Part shown: positions 36,160 to 48,252 of the stretch, in pieces
Layout: each line of letters starts with the position of its first letter
Position numbering within the stretch: the stretch's first letter is position 1
Origin: Cephalotus follicularis
Taxonomy: Eukaryota > Streptophyta > Magnoliopsida > Oxalidales > Cephalotaceae
Assembly (NCBI GenBank): GCA_001972305.1
Contig: BDDD01000039.1
Coordinates: 702,274 to 766,273, forward strand
Direction: 5' to 3'
Length of the DNA stretch: 64,000 bases
Notes under the pieces: generated by a model
Databases searched by the model: none
The model's input: the letters and a program-made list of their open reading frames with translations, nothing else
Told to the model about the DNA's origin: nothing
Position numbers and translations under genes: made by a program

Positions 36160-36967
36160 TGTTGGAGTTGGGTGTCCCTGCAAGCCATGAAGGGGCTAAA
36201 TGGGTGTACATATTTGATATATTCCTTGATTAGAATAATCCATGCATGCCTATGGTTGGCTACACGTATGTACTTTACACTCTTATCCTACATTCTAAGT
36301 TCCAGTTATGTTCGATTGGGCATATATATTTACAATGGAAAAACCTCCTATATGTAATATTCCAAACTGTCAAAAGCGGATCAGTTGATCTCCATGTCAG
36401 TAGAGTACACATATAGCACCCTATCACCGAGGGCTTGGATCTCATGCCTAGAGTGGTAATGAGAATGATATCCTTAGTCCATTCAGACAGAAGTTTCAAG
36501 TCATAGGTTCACTTTCTGGGCAATTGATGAACCCCAAAGACTTGCCATATTATGCTTGCTCCCTCGTTTGGAGGACGACTTCTCTCATTGCCTTTTGGAT
36601 GGCACTAAAGCTGATGCGGGGTACGTGTAAGAGGCATGATACAGAACTGACCCACTGCAAGTGACCTATCTTGATGGACATTACCCTTGTCGATAGGATC
36701 CCTATTGTTTTCTAAAGTGTATACCCTGTGGTGACTAGTCCGTTTTAGCCTATGTTGTATCCTTAGACCTGAGCGGCTGGCATACGTTGTGCAGTGAACA
36801 TGGCTTTGATTTCTGCCAACCCCAGCACTAGCCACAGGCTAGTAAAAGGGTTGTCTTTGGGTCATGTGGGAGTTTCATTTAGACGTACGAGTGAAGTTCA
36901 CAAAAGGGAATCATCACACCCATAATGAAGGATATATGGCTCTATATGATCTTGACCATTGCTGACT

Positions 36968-36972
36968 GAAAT
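36968..36972. repeat. Target duplication GAAAT, left copy
   Basis: GAAAT here and at 50898-50902 flank Gypsy A. A single GAAAT is present at the matching uninterrupted site near 60908. Confidence 0.93.
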
Positions 36973-39624
36973 TGTAACGCCCCGTAACAGTTTTGGGACT
37001 TTTTCTATGGTGTTTAATTTTTTTATGGGCTTTGGACTTATTTGAGTAAGAGAAAGTTTAAGTGTCGTTTATGTTATAAGCCCACGTATAAAGCATGATT
37101 GGTGATAGTTAAAGGACTTAAGTGCAAAGCTTGTTGAGGAAGCTTCCTAATCCCAAGGCAAATGATGGCTTATGTTGGGAGTTGTGGAGATATATCTGTG
37201 GATGTGGTCTTTTCCTCTGTTTAGTTTTCAGCAGATAGATAGAGTTTTAGAGTGATAGAGAGAGAGCTCTAGTTCTTCTTCTTCTTCTTCTTCTTCTTCT
37301 TCTTCTTCTTCGTCGAGCGGGAGGAGAGCAGCAGTTGAAGCTTTCCAAGCTTAGCGAGAAGCAACCAGGAGTTGTAGTAGACGAGGAGTTAGAGGTCAAG
37401 TTCTCGTAAGAGGAAGTCAGTAAGAGCTCAGCCAAGAACCTGTGACTGGGACATCCTTTCCAATTTTCAAGTTGTTTCATGATGTTCTTGATATTCTTGA
37501 TAACTCTTTCAATTTTCATTCCAGTACAGTGTGAGTTTTCTAACAGGAATTTGTTTTTCCCTAGTGTCTTTGTATGTTTCCCTTAACAGAGAGAGAAAGA
37601 GAGTTTCTCGAGCACTAGAGCTCAAGTTCTTCAAGTGAACTAGTCACTTTCCAGTAAGGTAACGTGTACGTGCTCAACCCAACTCCTCGGCCAACTATTT
37701 TCTATGATGGGAAGTCAAGCGAGTCTGCCCCAAGGTCCTACCTGGATCTCCTTTACACTATTGTCTATGATGGTGTTTAGGGTATGAGTGCAGCCGAGCA
37801 CTATGTACATAGCTCCAACCTCCTCGGTCTACTAGTGTCTATGATAGGAAGCCGGGCGAGACTATCCCCTGGTCCTACTTGGATCTCCTTTACGCTATTG
37901 TCTATGATGGTGTTTAGGGTTTGAGTACAGCAGAGCTAAATTGCTAATAGTAGGAATTAGAGCCTTTCAGTAAGTTTTCTAGAGGAAGACCTTATCCTCG
38001 GCAGTTATGCCATCAGCCCAGTTAAGAAAGTAAAGCAAAGAAATAGCAAGCACAGAAGGAAACCATGGGTTCTCGGTAGGTACTGTCAAGCAGGCTTCGG
38101 CCTAGATTAGCATAGAAAAGCCAGTTCCTAACTTAGTTGTTCTCGTCGGGTGTTTAGCCAAGAAGGACCCCAGTTCTTTATCAGTTATCTGTCTTTTAAT
38201 GAGTTGTATCTTAAGTTCTTTTCAGCTTTTAGGAACGTTCTAGAACCAGCTAAGCAGAGAAATAGTAAGCTTTTCTTTAACGTACGTTGAGCGTTTCTTT
38301 ATTGTATGCCATGACTTATGTTTGCTACAGTCTTTTTCCCTAGTTGGGGTAGATATTCATGTTCATGGTAAGCATTCTTTCAGCACATTCATTTATAAGA
38401 ATGTACCAGAGGATGTTTTGTTCTCATTTCACTTAGTCAGTTGGACTAATCCCCTCACAAACTGTTTTGCAGACCAGCCAGCAGGAGGAGACCCTCCAGC
38501 TTAGCAGTACATAGCCTTGAAAGGTAGTTTTTGAGTTCAGCGCAGGGGAACGTCAGCTCGGGCATTAGTATTGCATAGCATGGGGCATTCTTTTGGTTTT
38601 GCTACCCTTCTTTTGTAGTCTTTTGTAGTAGAGTAGTTGTGAGTTTTCATATGTAAAGATACAGTATTCTTTTGCCTGCCAGAGGAGGCAGCGTGTGTAT
38701 GCCAGGGGTGATACATGTAATAGTTCTATGATTTCAAGATATGATATGAATGTTTTGAGTTCACAGATGTGTTTATCATGTGTTTTTATGAACTTTTCAT
38801 GTTTTGAGCTTTGTGATCCCAGGCCTGGCGGGGGACCTAGAGAGTCCCCGTGCTTGAGTAGCGGAGAAGAGCTTAGCGGGGGATGAGCCCAACAGGGGTG
38901 TTTGTTATGTCATGCTGGGAGCAAGGGTTTAGTTTTGGAGTATGACCCGAGAAGGAGTCCTCGGGCAGGTGCAGGGAAGGCTGGTTAGAAGAAGGCCGGA
39001 CGGGCATAAGTTAATGTTAGTATTGTTAAGTTGAGCATGGTTGTACGCCGGGGAAAAACTTTTGTATGCATGGCTGCCAGGGGTGTTAAGTAGGAATGTG
39101 GGGTGTGCGTGGGTTTCTCCCCAGGCGTTAGTTATGCGCTGCGTAGCGGAGTTACGCTAAGGATGTTTTAACCAGGGAAGGAGAAAGACCCTAGGACAAG
39201 GTCTGTCCCTGGGCATGTTGGTAAGTATGCTCGTGAGTTGCACGTGTGTGCTCTCCCCGGGAATGCTTTGCGCGTTATGTTAAGTCCATGTGAGGAGCAC
39301 GTGGGACTTCAGTAATACAGAGCGTTTTGTAGTTAAGTTATGTGAAGGTTTGGGGCATAAGTGATACGGTGCGTTTGGAGTTTTGGTTTTAAGTTGTGCG
39401 CAGGGCTTGAGCAGGAGTGGGGTTAGCTCCTCTGCCCCGGCTGTCCTTTTAGCTGCGCGCCCAGCCCAGCCCAGGCTTTCTCCTCGGGATTTTGCGTGAT
39501 AGTTTCCCTTGAGTTTTAAGACAACTGCTCGGGTAGTCCCAGTTTTAAAGGGTTGTTGGCAAGACTAGCGCCATCCCCAGCAGGACACGTGCCCCATAGA
39601 GTTAGTGGGGACGTGGTCCTGACA
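36973..39624 (+). mobile_element. Gypsy A 5' LTR
   Basis: Starts TGTAACGCCCCGTAACAG, ends GGTCCTGACA, and is followed by the primer binding site. It contains a (TTC)13 microsatellite at 37273-37311. Short open frames inside it also occur in the 3' LTR and are not genes. Confidence 0.92.
37273..37311 (+). repeat. (TTC)13 microsatellite in Gypsy A 5' LTR
   Basis: Thirteen TTC units sit at the same LTR position as the (TTC)9 of the 3' LTR and, in reverse orientation, the (GAA)18 of the solo LTR at 23675-26057. Confidence 0.93.
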
Positions 39625-39627
39625 AGT

Positions 39628-39639
39628 TGGTATCAGAGA
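39628..39639 (+). other. Gypsy A primer binding site
   Basis: TGGTATCAGAGA, three bases after the LTR end, matches the initiator-tRNA-Met-type binding site. Confidence 0.88.
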
Positions 39640-40041
39640 CAAGGTTTGAGTTTTCTTGTGCTTTCTTTGTTAGCTAGTGGGGTATCTTGTTGGGTTGCAT
39701 TCATGCATTGCATATAGGTTGCAACGTTTTCGTGATGCGTTAGCATGTTGTTGTAGAAGACGATGCCACCCAAGACGCGTAGCGGAGGTCGTGTGGACCG
39801 CGGCAGAGGTTGTGGCAGAGGCAGAGGAATGGAGACTCCTTGACAGACAGTGGAGCAAGAGGATCCTATGGAAGCACCAGAGGAACAAGTCCATGTAGAA
39901 GTTGAAGAGCAAGAACCGCAGCAGGTACCGGAGGAGAAGGTTCCAGCAGTGCAGTCAGTTGCGCATACGCCTCCTCCAGCACCTAGCAGTGGGCCTACAG
40001 AGATGATGCAGGCGATGATGTTGTGAGCTCAAACTATTGGT

Positions 40042-40860
40042 TTGGCCATACCACAACCTCTTCCCGTGGAATGTATGCAACGGTTGGGAGCAACATCCTA
40101 CGAGGGAACCGGAGACCCCATGGATGCAGATGCGTGGTTCAACCACTTAGAAGAGATCTTCATTCAGCTGGAGATAGCTGAGGACACGAGGGCAAGGAAT
40201 GCGTCCTTCTTCCTTGCTAGAGGTGCACAAAGATGGTGGGATGCTCTTGTAGCTCAGCTCGGGAGCCCAGCAGAGATCACGTGGGAGAAGTTCAAGAAGG
40301 ATTTTAGGCAGTACTTCTTTCCACCCACGTTTGTTAAAGAGAAGAGGAAAGAGTTTTTGCATCTAACGCAAGGTAATGGGACTGTATCACAGTATGAGTA
40401 TCGTTTTATGGACTTGTCCCATTTTTCTCCAGCCCTGGTAGCAGATCAAGAGGAGCGATGTGAGAAGTTTCTTGAGGGCCTTAGACCCGAGATCAGACAC
40501 ATGGTGCCAGTCACCCCGTGGACAGTGTTTGGCGACTTGGTGGAAGCTGCCAAGAGAGTGGAGTCAAGCCTAGCTAACCAGAGGATGCGCCAGAGCAAGG
40601 AAAAAAAAGATCCTCATCTCGGTTCAAGCAGGCAGAGAACCCCTCCAAGGCTCAGAAGCAGTGGGCACCTCAGTTCTCAGGCAGCACCAGAGGAGGAGCT
40701 TCTTAGTAGACACAGACGGCTCCAGTTACCAACAGTGTTCAAGGGAGTTCTTGCCAAAGCAACAGGGCACCTCAGTGTGAAGTTTGTGGCAAGCCACATT
40801 ATGGAGAATGCAAGAAGGGAAGCTCTGCATGTTTTAGGTGTGGTGAGGAAGGGCACATGA
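40042..40860 (+). pseudogene. Gypsy A gag
   Basis: An open frame of 272 codons encodes a Retrotrans_gag domain: YEGTGDPMDADAWFNHLEEI, RWWDALVAQLG, WEKFKKDFRQYFFP and FLHLTQGNGTVSQYEYRF. A basic linker follows. Knuckle-like Cys/His sequence (CFRCGEEGHMKRDCP) lies just past the frame at about 40830-40872. Gag would form particles. Since the element shows no pol, it would have depended on enzymes from another element. The frame is one of the longest in the window, in line with the low LTR divergence. I treat it as a fossil gag, not a host gene. Confidence 0.85.
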
Positions 40861-41196
40861 AGAGAGATTGCCCTCAGCAGTCTCTTAATAAAGCATTGAC
40901 GCCTGTGGCAACACCAGTGAGAAGCAAACCACGGCCAGTGGTAGGGCCCAGTCATCTCAGCCATCAGGAGCGCAGAGAATGAGTTATACAGTACCCCACA
41001 CCAGCACAGCTAGAGCTGGTGGTAGGAGACCATGAGCTACAGCAAGAGTTTACTCTCTTCACAGAGGGGCAGATATTAAAGCACCAAAGATGCCACCAGG
41101 TGAGATCTTACGTTCTGTGTTTCTCCTTTCGTAGGATAAATTAAGTTATAGTATCTGTTAGTTAAGCATAGATGCAGAGAAGCCAGAGATGATAGA
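40861..41196 (+). other. Gypsy A sequence after gag
   Basis: This covers the gag C-terminal end (about 41040 has an ARVY-like stretch common after Gypsy gag) and about 100 bp with no recognisable domain. It ends at the F insertion; element A resumes at 48190 only for the polypurine tract. Confidence 0.65.
41192..41196. repeat. Target duplication ATAGA, left copy
   Basis: ATAGA here and at 48185-48189 flank element F exactly. Confidence 0.93.
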
Positions 41197-44100
41197 TGTA
41201 ACACCCCCGATTCGGAACCAGGATCACTCCCGATTCAGGATCGGTGTGTCACACAAAACAGAGCTAAAACATATCAAAGATCTTAATCTTAATCAATACG
41301 TGGTGGTTCTAAAAGTCTGAAAACATGTATCATCATGGAACATAAACTGAATCTGAAACATAATCTGAAAACTTTGTCAAAAACCAAAATCACAATACTG
41401 TTTAGATAACTGGCCTATACACGACAATAACACTACTAAGAACATAACCGCATCAAACTCCTACATGATCCTCTGCCATAGGGTAACTCTCTCATCACAC
41501 TTGCCCATGCTGTCCCTGAAAACCTGTCGCATGGAAAACAAAAAAAAACGCGGCTGAGCAAACCTCGGTACGGATATAGAATCATAAAACAGTTTATGAA
41601 ACAAATCAATTACGAAACAACATGATTACGAATCAAAACAGATACGAATCAAAACAGAACAGTTACGAAACAAAACAGAACAGTTACGAATCATAACAGA
41701 TCAGTTACGAATCATAACAAAACGAAACAAAACTGTATCCGAAACAAACCAGTTTACCAAAACGAAACAGTATCCGAAACAAAACAATATCATGCTCAAT
41801 ACAGTGTCTGAAACAAACGCGATAGGATACAAAACATTTTACGAAACGAAACACTTTACGAAACAGAATAGAACAATTTACGGAACAAAAGAAAACAGTT
41901 TCTGAACAGTACGAAGCAAACAGATTACGGAACAAAACAAAGCAGTAAACGATAAACGATAATTTGAAAGCAATAAGATTTCAAAGTTAACTCAAAACAA
42001 AAATCTTAAGTAATATATCAGTTTAAACATTCTTTGAAATCACATATGAACTTTCATAAAAATCAAATCTATAACTTTCAAAACGTATGACAAATCTTTC
42101 AAAACATAAGTTCCGTACTGAGCCACATATCACATATTAGAACACATATAGCAAGGGAGTAGCTAATTCCACATGCCCACTAGAATTGAAGTGTACGGCA
42201 CTACACAAGTCAATTATCACATATCACATATCTGATCACACCTCAGATCACATATCATATACTAGAATCGATTCATACGCCTCTATCACATAGCGGATCC
42301 ATAAATCCACTTCATGGGATTTATTCATAACACTCAGAGACGCCGTAGACTAATCACACCGCTAGAGAAGTGTCATGTCCCCATGCCAGGCCTACGACAT
42401 GGCTATGGTACGCCCCATAGGTGGGTACAATACTCAGTATTTAATCATTTCGAAGACATTGATTTATCAAAATCACTTTAAAAACACATATAAACATGCT
42501 TTTTCGAAACATATTCAAAAATCGTTAACAAACGATATCATAACGTACATTTCGTAATCAGAAATCAACTCATTTATTTCCACCATAAAAGAGATGATCG
42601 TAACATATTTCATAACATATCATAGCATAAGAATAATAAAGTCGAGAACATTCAAATTTCATAAAATGTCAAAACCCGACTTTATTTTCGAAACATATCG
42701 AAACCATAAGACATGACCGAGTTCATAAACCGAAAGAACATAGCATAAAACAAAACTGATTTTCGTTCGTTAAAATCAGATAGCCCAAGAGTGATAGTGT
42801 TCGTACATATCCATTAGGCAATAAAACAGGTTTTACTCAATCAAAACCGATCGATGATAACTAAGAAATGAGATCCATACCAAATACAGAATCTGAAATT
42901 ATCTCAAATAAAATCAGAAGGATAGCCAAGGAAGGACATCCGTACAAAAGAAAACATAACCGACTTTATTTCAATAAAAATGACAGAGAAATCCAAAGCA
43001 AAGATAATTCGTACAATAACGAAAGATAAAGCTGAAATTTATTCATTAACAAACCTGTAGGAGGGTATCAAAGAAAGAGTTATCCATACATAATCATTAA
43101 ACAGTAAAATTGACTTTATTCAATAAAATCGAAGGGAGTATCCAAGAACGAAAGAATAATCCGTACATTAATCATAAAAGTGAAACTGGATTGTTTCAAT
43201 AAAATCAGATAGCCAAAGAACGATAGAATCCGTACATCTCAACAAACTGATTCAACTCAGATAAAACCGAATGATAACTAAACGAAGAATCCATATTTTA
43301 TTCACAAAACAGAACTGAATTTGTACTCTAATAAAATCAGTAAGAGTGTATCAAGAAACGAAGATCCGTACTTAAAATAAAACCGAATTCATTTAAACAA
43401 AATCAACTTTATCCCAACAATACCGAAGGAGATATCAAGGAACGAAACATCCGTACAAAAACATAATCCGAATTTATTTTAAATAAACCGATAGAGAACC
43501 CAAAGAAAGGAGAATCCGTACCTCATGCGATCACCAAAACAACCTCAAGAATATATATCGAGACTTCTCTAGACCGCTCATTGGTTGTTGCAAATATCTA
43601 ACAGAAATAAAATCATTCTCATAAGGACTTGAAATAAAATCAGACCTCAACTCATGGGTCATTGTACACTGATCATGACCATATAAGATAATAATAGGTT
43701 TAATAAGTCCAATTCGCAGAAGTGTCATCTAAGCATATTTTCGAATTCGCTAAGGTAAGTCCAAGTTGTCCAATTCATTCAATTTCGAATCACAATACTA
43801 GTTCAGCTCATAATATCGTAAAACGATTACATAAATACATAATTCAACCGAAAACAGAATTTAACGGAGTAGGGTTCAGAGTTTACCGAAAGCAGTCAAA
43901 ACAGAGCACAAAGCCATAATCACATCGCGGAATCGGAACGGATCACACCTATACGGAGAACGAAGTCAAAAACTGTCAAAAAAAGTGTCACCGGAGACTG
44001 TCGCGTGTGGGCCCACGCGCCGCCGCTGGCCGGCACGTGTCTATCACGCTGAAAAGGGTCGATCTGGCGCGTTTGAGGCCGGGGATCACATATCCGAGGT

Positions 44101-44745
44101 GCGGCGTCGCCACGTTTGGCCGGAACGAAGACATTTGACCGCGGCTGACTTTGCGCCGATCTGCTTTTTTGGCGTCGCCAAGAGTCGGGGCTAGTCGGGT
44201 TCGCTTCCTCTCGACGCCAGGATGCCGAATATGACCTTGGCTTGTCGTGACGATCACCGGAGATGGAGCTATGGCGTTCGACAGTGGCGGGGAGAGAAGA
44301 CGTCGCGCACGCCGTTGGAGCCGTTGGCCGGTGCAGGGGTTGGGTCCGGTGGACTCAGGAGCTCGTGGGGGTTCGACCGGTGCCTTCGTCGGTGCCATAT
44401 CGGCACCAACGCCGGTGACAGCAGCTGAGTGGGGAGAGAGAATGGGAGAGACGGCTGGAGAGAGAGAAGGAGAGAGAGAGAGAAAGAGAAAAATAAATAT
44501 AAAATAGGGTTGTTATTTAAAAATGCTGAAAGGGTTTTTTAACGCATAAATAAAAAGCAAAAAATTATTTTATTTATTCATACACTTAATATCAAAACCC
44601 ACTAGGCTAAGGCCAAAACCCGCTTAGCCTAGCCAAAAGAAAAACAAACCGAAAATGGGCAGTCCACAAACCGAAAAAAATCGACAGCCCACACGAAACA
44701 AATCGAAAAGCCCGAAAATTCTATACGGACAAACAAGATATTACA
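41197..44745 (-). mobile_element. F element 3' LTR
   Basis: On the minus strand it starts TGTAATATCTTG at 44745 and ends GGGGGTGTTACA at 41197. It is 74 bp longer than the solo copy at 4910-8384, about one unit of the roughly 70-bp array it carries at about 42780-43530. Confidence 0.92.
42780..43530 (-). repeat. Degenerate roughly 70-bp array in F 3' LTR
   Basis: On the minus strand about eleven units begin near GTACGGAT or ATATGGAT. It is homologous to 6147-6840, which has about ten. Confidence 0.78.
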
Positions 44746-46559
44746 TTTCCACCCCCCTTAAAAAGATTTCGTCCCAAAATCTATAACCCCTACTAACCTG
44801 AAACAAACAGATTATCCAGACCGAACGCACCATATCATATCAACGGAAACCTCAAACCATATGTAAAAACAGTATGGATAACCATTACAAACCATACCCT
44901 TAGGATTTCCCGAAAATCGGGCATGATGTATTCGTTTATCGGACTCCATGCCACCTGATAAACCACAGTTTATATGTTTGGAGATCAACTCTCATATCTC
45001 ATCACAATCTATATGCTTGGGTTCAACCCGCACCATTCTACATCACAACTAAATCAAATATACCATTTGCACGTGAAGTACAATCCTTTCAATATTCTCA
45101 AAGATGAGCTTAATCATATTCAATAATATCATAAGTATCCAAAAGATAATCATGTCAATGAAATAATGAATTGAGTACATTCTAACTCTTATAATCTCCC
45201 AAAAATTGGGCATGTAGTATTCGTTTATCGGACATATTCCCCCTGTAAAGAAAACACAATTTATATCCACACTCCCGAAGGAGGAACAATCAATTATAAA
45301 TAGGCTCAACCCTCAGTAAACCTCAATTTAAATCCGAATCATCAATCCAATCTCTCAAGTATGAACTCATGCATATCCAATACATCAACATACATCTCAT
45401 AAGCACTGTCACATGTCAGCAGGTCGATAACTAAATAAACATATCTCTTAAGTTACCTCTTATACATAACAAGTCTCATAAATCTATACAGTTTAGTTTA
45501 TAAACAAAAAGCACTCTTTACAAATGTTATAAACAAATCCATATCCATGATCATAAGCAGTGAATGTGTGCAGAGGTGTAGCAGATATATGTATAATATC
45601 GATCATGTGAGATGCATATATAGCATAAAAATATGTGAACAATGTCATATCATATCCATATAAGCCATAACACAATCTATCATCAGTAACTCCACCACGT
45701 GTCATCATCCAAAGCCTTTTATCCATATCAATCCATGACCATGCTATATCTCTTACATTTCATATCCGTTTGTGATCCATATCCATTTACGATCCATATT
45801 CGTTTATCATTCATAGCCATATAGCACTCCACTAGGAATCTAGAAGTAAACTCCATACGTAGTTGAAATCGAGGGGCTGACCAAATACATATACTGTCTC
45901 ATACCAGCATATATAAGTAGTTAACTGTTACATCAGTTCATTCACAAACTATTTTGATCATCCATGCAATGCCCATCCATTCAATAACAGTCTATCCGAT
46001 CACTAACCGTTCAATAACGACCCATTCGATCACTGTCTGAGCAATAACGATCCATTCGATCACTATATGATCAACAATGGTCCTTACGATCACGATCTGT
46101 TCAATAACGGTCCTTAATGATACTATGCGATCGATAACGATACACTAGCCATCCATACAGTCACAATGACCATTCATATTCTATCTCAATCAACCACTGA
46201 TCGATACGGAAGCTATTAAGACCACACTTATGCTTTTCGGTCCATTCGATCGATCGCTTAGCGTTACAACTCATTCGGTCAGTCTTTTAATCGCTATACA
46301 GTTGGCTCATACCATGCATCCTCTTGGGAAACAGCTGACTCAGCTTCCGGATTAACATTCCTTAGTCGTCTGGCTCTTCGTGACATCAAGAAACAAAACC
46401 GAAACGGAGTAAAACAAAGAGAAACAGAAAACTGAAATACAAAGGACATATCGAAACGACTCTTAAGGAATAGCCCTAACCCAAATGTCTACCCATCTCA
46501 CAGGTCAAACCTAGATAGGTCTTCTAAGGAAAGAAAAACCAATTCTCTGATACCATAAC
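44746..46559 (-). mobile_element. F element internal region
   Basis: A polypurine tract (AAGGGGGGTGGAAA on the minus strand) lies at 44746-44759, and a primer binding site, reverse complement of TGGTATCAGAG, at 46545-46555. Between them are two related blocks at about 44900-44990 and 45190-45290 (each with GTATTCGTTTATCGGAC) and a 30-bp tandem array. The longest open frames are under 90 codons and match no Gypsy domain. Confidence 0.85.
45980..46159 (-). repeat. 30-bp tandem repeat, about six units, in F internal region
   Basis: Units start at 45980, 46010, 46040, 46070, 46100 and 46130, most with TTCAATAACG then CCATTCGATCAC. The 30-bp register is exact although the sequence varies. It lies roughly 390-570 bp downstream of the primer binding site on the minus strand, in the leader. 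Confidence 0.83.
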
Positions 46560-48184
46560 TGTAACACCCCCGATTCGAAACTAGGATCACTCCCGATTCA
46601 GGATCGGTGTGTCATACAAAACAGAGCTAAAACATATCAAAGATCTTAATCTTAATTAATACGTGGTGGTTCTAAAAGTCTGAAAACATGTATCATCATG
46701 GAACATAAACTGAATCTGAAACATAATCTGAAAACTTTCTCATAAACCAAAATCACAATACTATTTAGATAACTAGCCTATACACGACCATAACACTACT
46801 AAGAACATAACCGGATCAAACTCCTAGATGATCCTCTGACATAGGGTAACTCTCTCATCACACTTGCCCATGCTGTCCCTGAAAACTTGCCGCATGGAAA
46901 ACAAAAAAAAACGCGGCTGAGCAAACCTCAGTACGGATATAGAATCATAAAATAGTTTACGAAATAACATAATTACGAATCAAAACAGATATGAATAAAA
47001 ACAGAATAGTTACAAAACAAAACAGAACAATTACAAATCATAACAGTTCAGTTACGAATCATAACAAAACAAAACAAAACTATATACGAAACAAAGCAGT
47101 TTACCAAAACAAAACAGTATCCGAAACAAAACAATATCATGCTCAATACAGTGTCTGAAACAAACGTGATATGATACAAAACATTTTACGAAACGAAACA
47201 CTTTACAAAACAGAATAGAACAATTTATGGAACAAAAGAAAACAGTTTATGAACAGTACGAAATAAACAGATTACGGAACAAAACAAAGCAGTAAATGAT
47301 AAACGATAATTTGAAAGCAGTAAGATTTCAAAGTTAACTCAAAACCGAAATCTTAAGCAATATATCAGTTTAAACATTCTTTGAAATCACATATGAACTT
47401 TCATAAAAATCAAATCTATAACTTTCAAAATGTATGACAAATCTTTCAAAACATAAGTTCCATACTGAGCCACATATCACATATCAGAACACATATAGCA
47501 AGGGAGTAGCTAATTCCACATGATCACTAGAATTGGAGTGTACGCCACGTTTGGCCGGAATGAAGACATTTGACCGCGGCTGACTTTGCGCCGATCTGTT
47601 TTTCTGGCGTTGCCAAGAGTCGGGGCTGGTCGGGTTCGCTTCCTCTCGACGCCAGGATGCCGAATATGACCTTGGCTTGTCGTGACAATCACGGGAGACG
47701 GAGCTATGGCGTTCGACATTGGCGGGGAGAGAAGACGTCGTGCACGCCGATGGAGCCGTTGGCCGGTGCAGGGGTTGGGTCCGGTGGACTCAGGAGCCCG
47801 TGGGGGTTCAACCGGTGCCTTCACCGGTGCCATATCGGCCCCAACGCCGGTGACAGCAGCTGAGTGGGGAGAGAGAACGGGAGAGACGACGGGAGAGAGA
47901 GAAGGAGAGAGAGAGAAAAATAGAAAAATAAATATAAAATAGGGTTTTTGTATTTTTAAAAATGCTGAAAGGGTTTTTTAACACATAAATAAAAAGCAAA
48001 AAATTATTTTATTTATTCATACACTTAATATCAAAACCCACTAAGCTAAGGCCAAAACCCGCTTAGCCTAGCCAAAAGCAAAACAAACCTAAAATGGGCA
48101 GTCCACAAACCAAAAATAATCAACAGCCCACACGAAACAAATCGAAAAGCCTGAAAATTCTATACAGAAAAACGGGATATTACA
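46560..48184 (-). mobile_element. F element 5' LTR, short copy
   Basis: Both ends match the full LTR, but this copy is only 1625 bp long. Its left part matches 41197 to about 42200 and its right part matches about 44110-44745, so the roughly 70-bp array is absent. Confidence 0.85.
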
Positions 48185-48252
48185 ATAGAACAGTTTTCCC
48201 TATGGTTTGACTTGAGGAATTTTGAGGACAAAATTTCTTAATGTGGGGAGGT

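Larger units (their letters stand above)
41197..48184 (-). mobile_element. Element F, LARD-like, non-coding
   Basis: This minus-strand element has a 3549-bp LTR on the left (41197-44745), an internal region of 1814 bp (44746-46559) and a shorter LTR copy on the right (46560-48184, 1625 bp). It has a primer binding site and a polypurine tract but no gag or pol domain that I can recognise. Long LTRs around a short non-coding middle fit the LARD class (large retrotransposon derivatives), which rely on enzymes of other elements. The first roughly 290 bp at the shared left ends of the LTRs differ at about 4%, the lowest value in the nest. Confidence 0.88.

Noticed and set aside
40042-40860. Domesticated gag as a host gene
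   Set aside because: It sits between two LTRs of the same element with a primer binding site and a polypurine tract, and LTR divergence explains why the frame is still open. There is no evidence of host use.
41098-41140. Tiny intron with GTGAG and CTTTCGTAG ends in Gypsy A
   Set aside because: At about 40 bp it is too short for a plant intron, and there is no family precedent that I know of.
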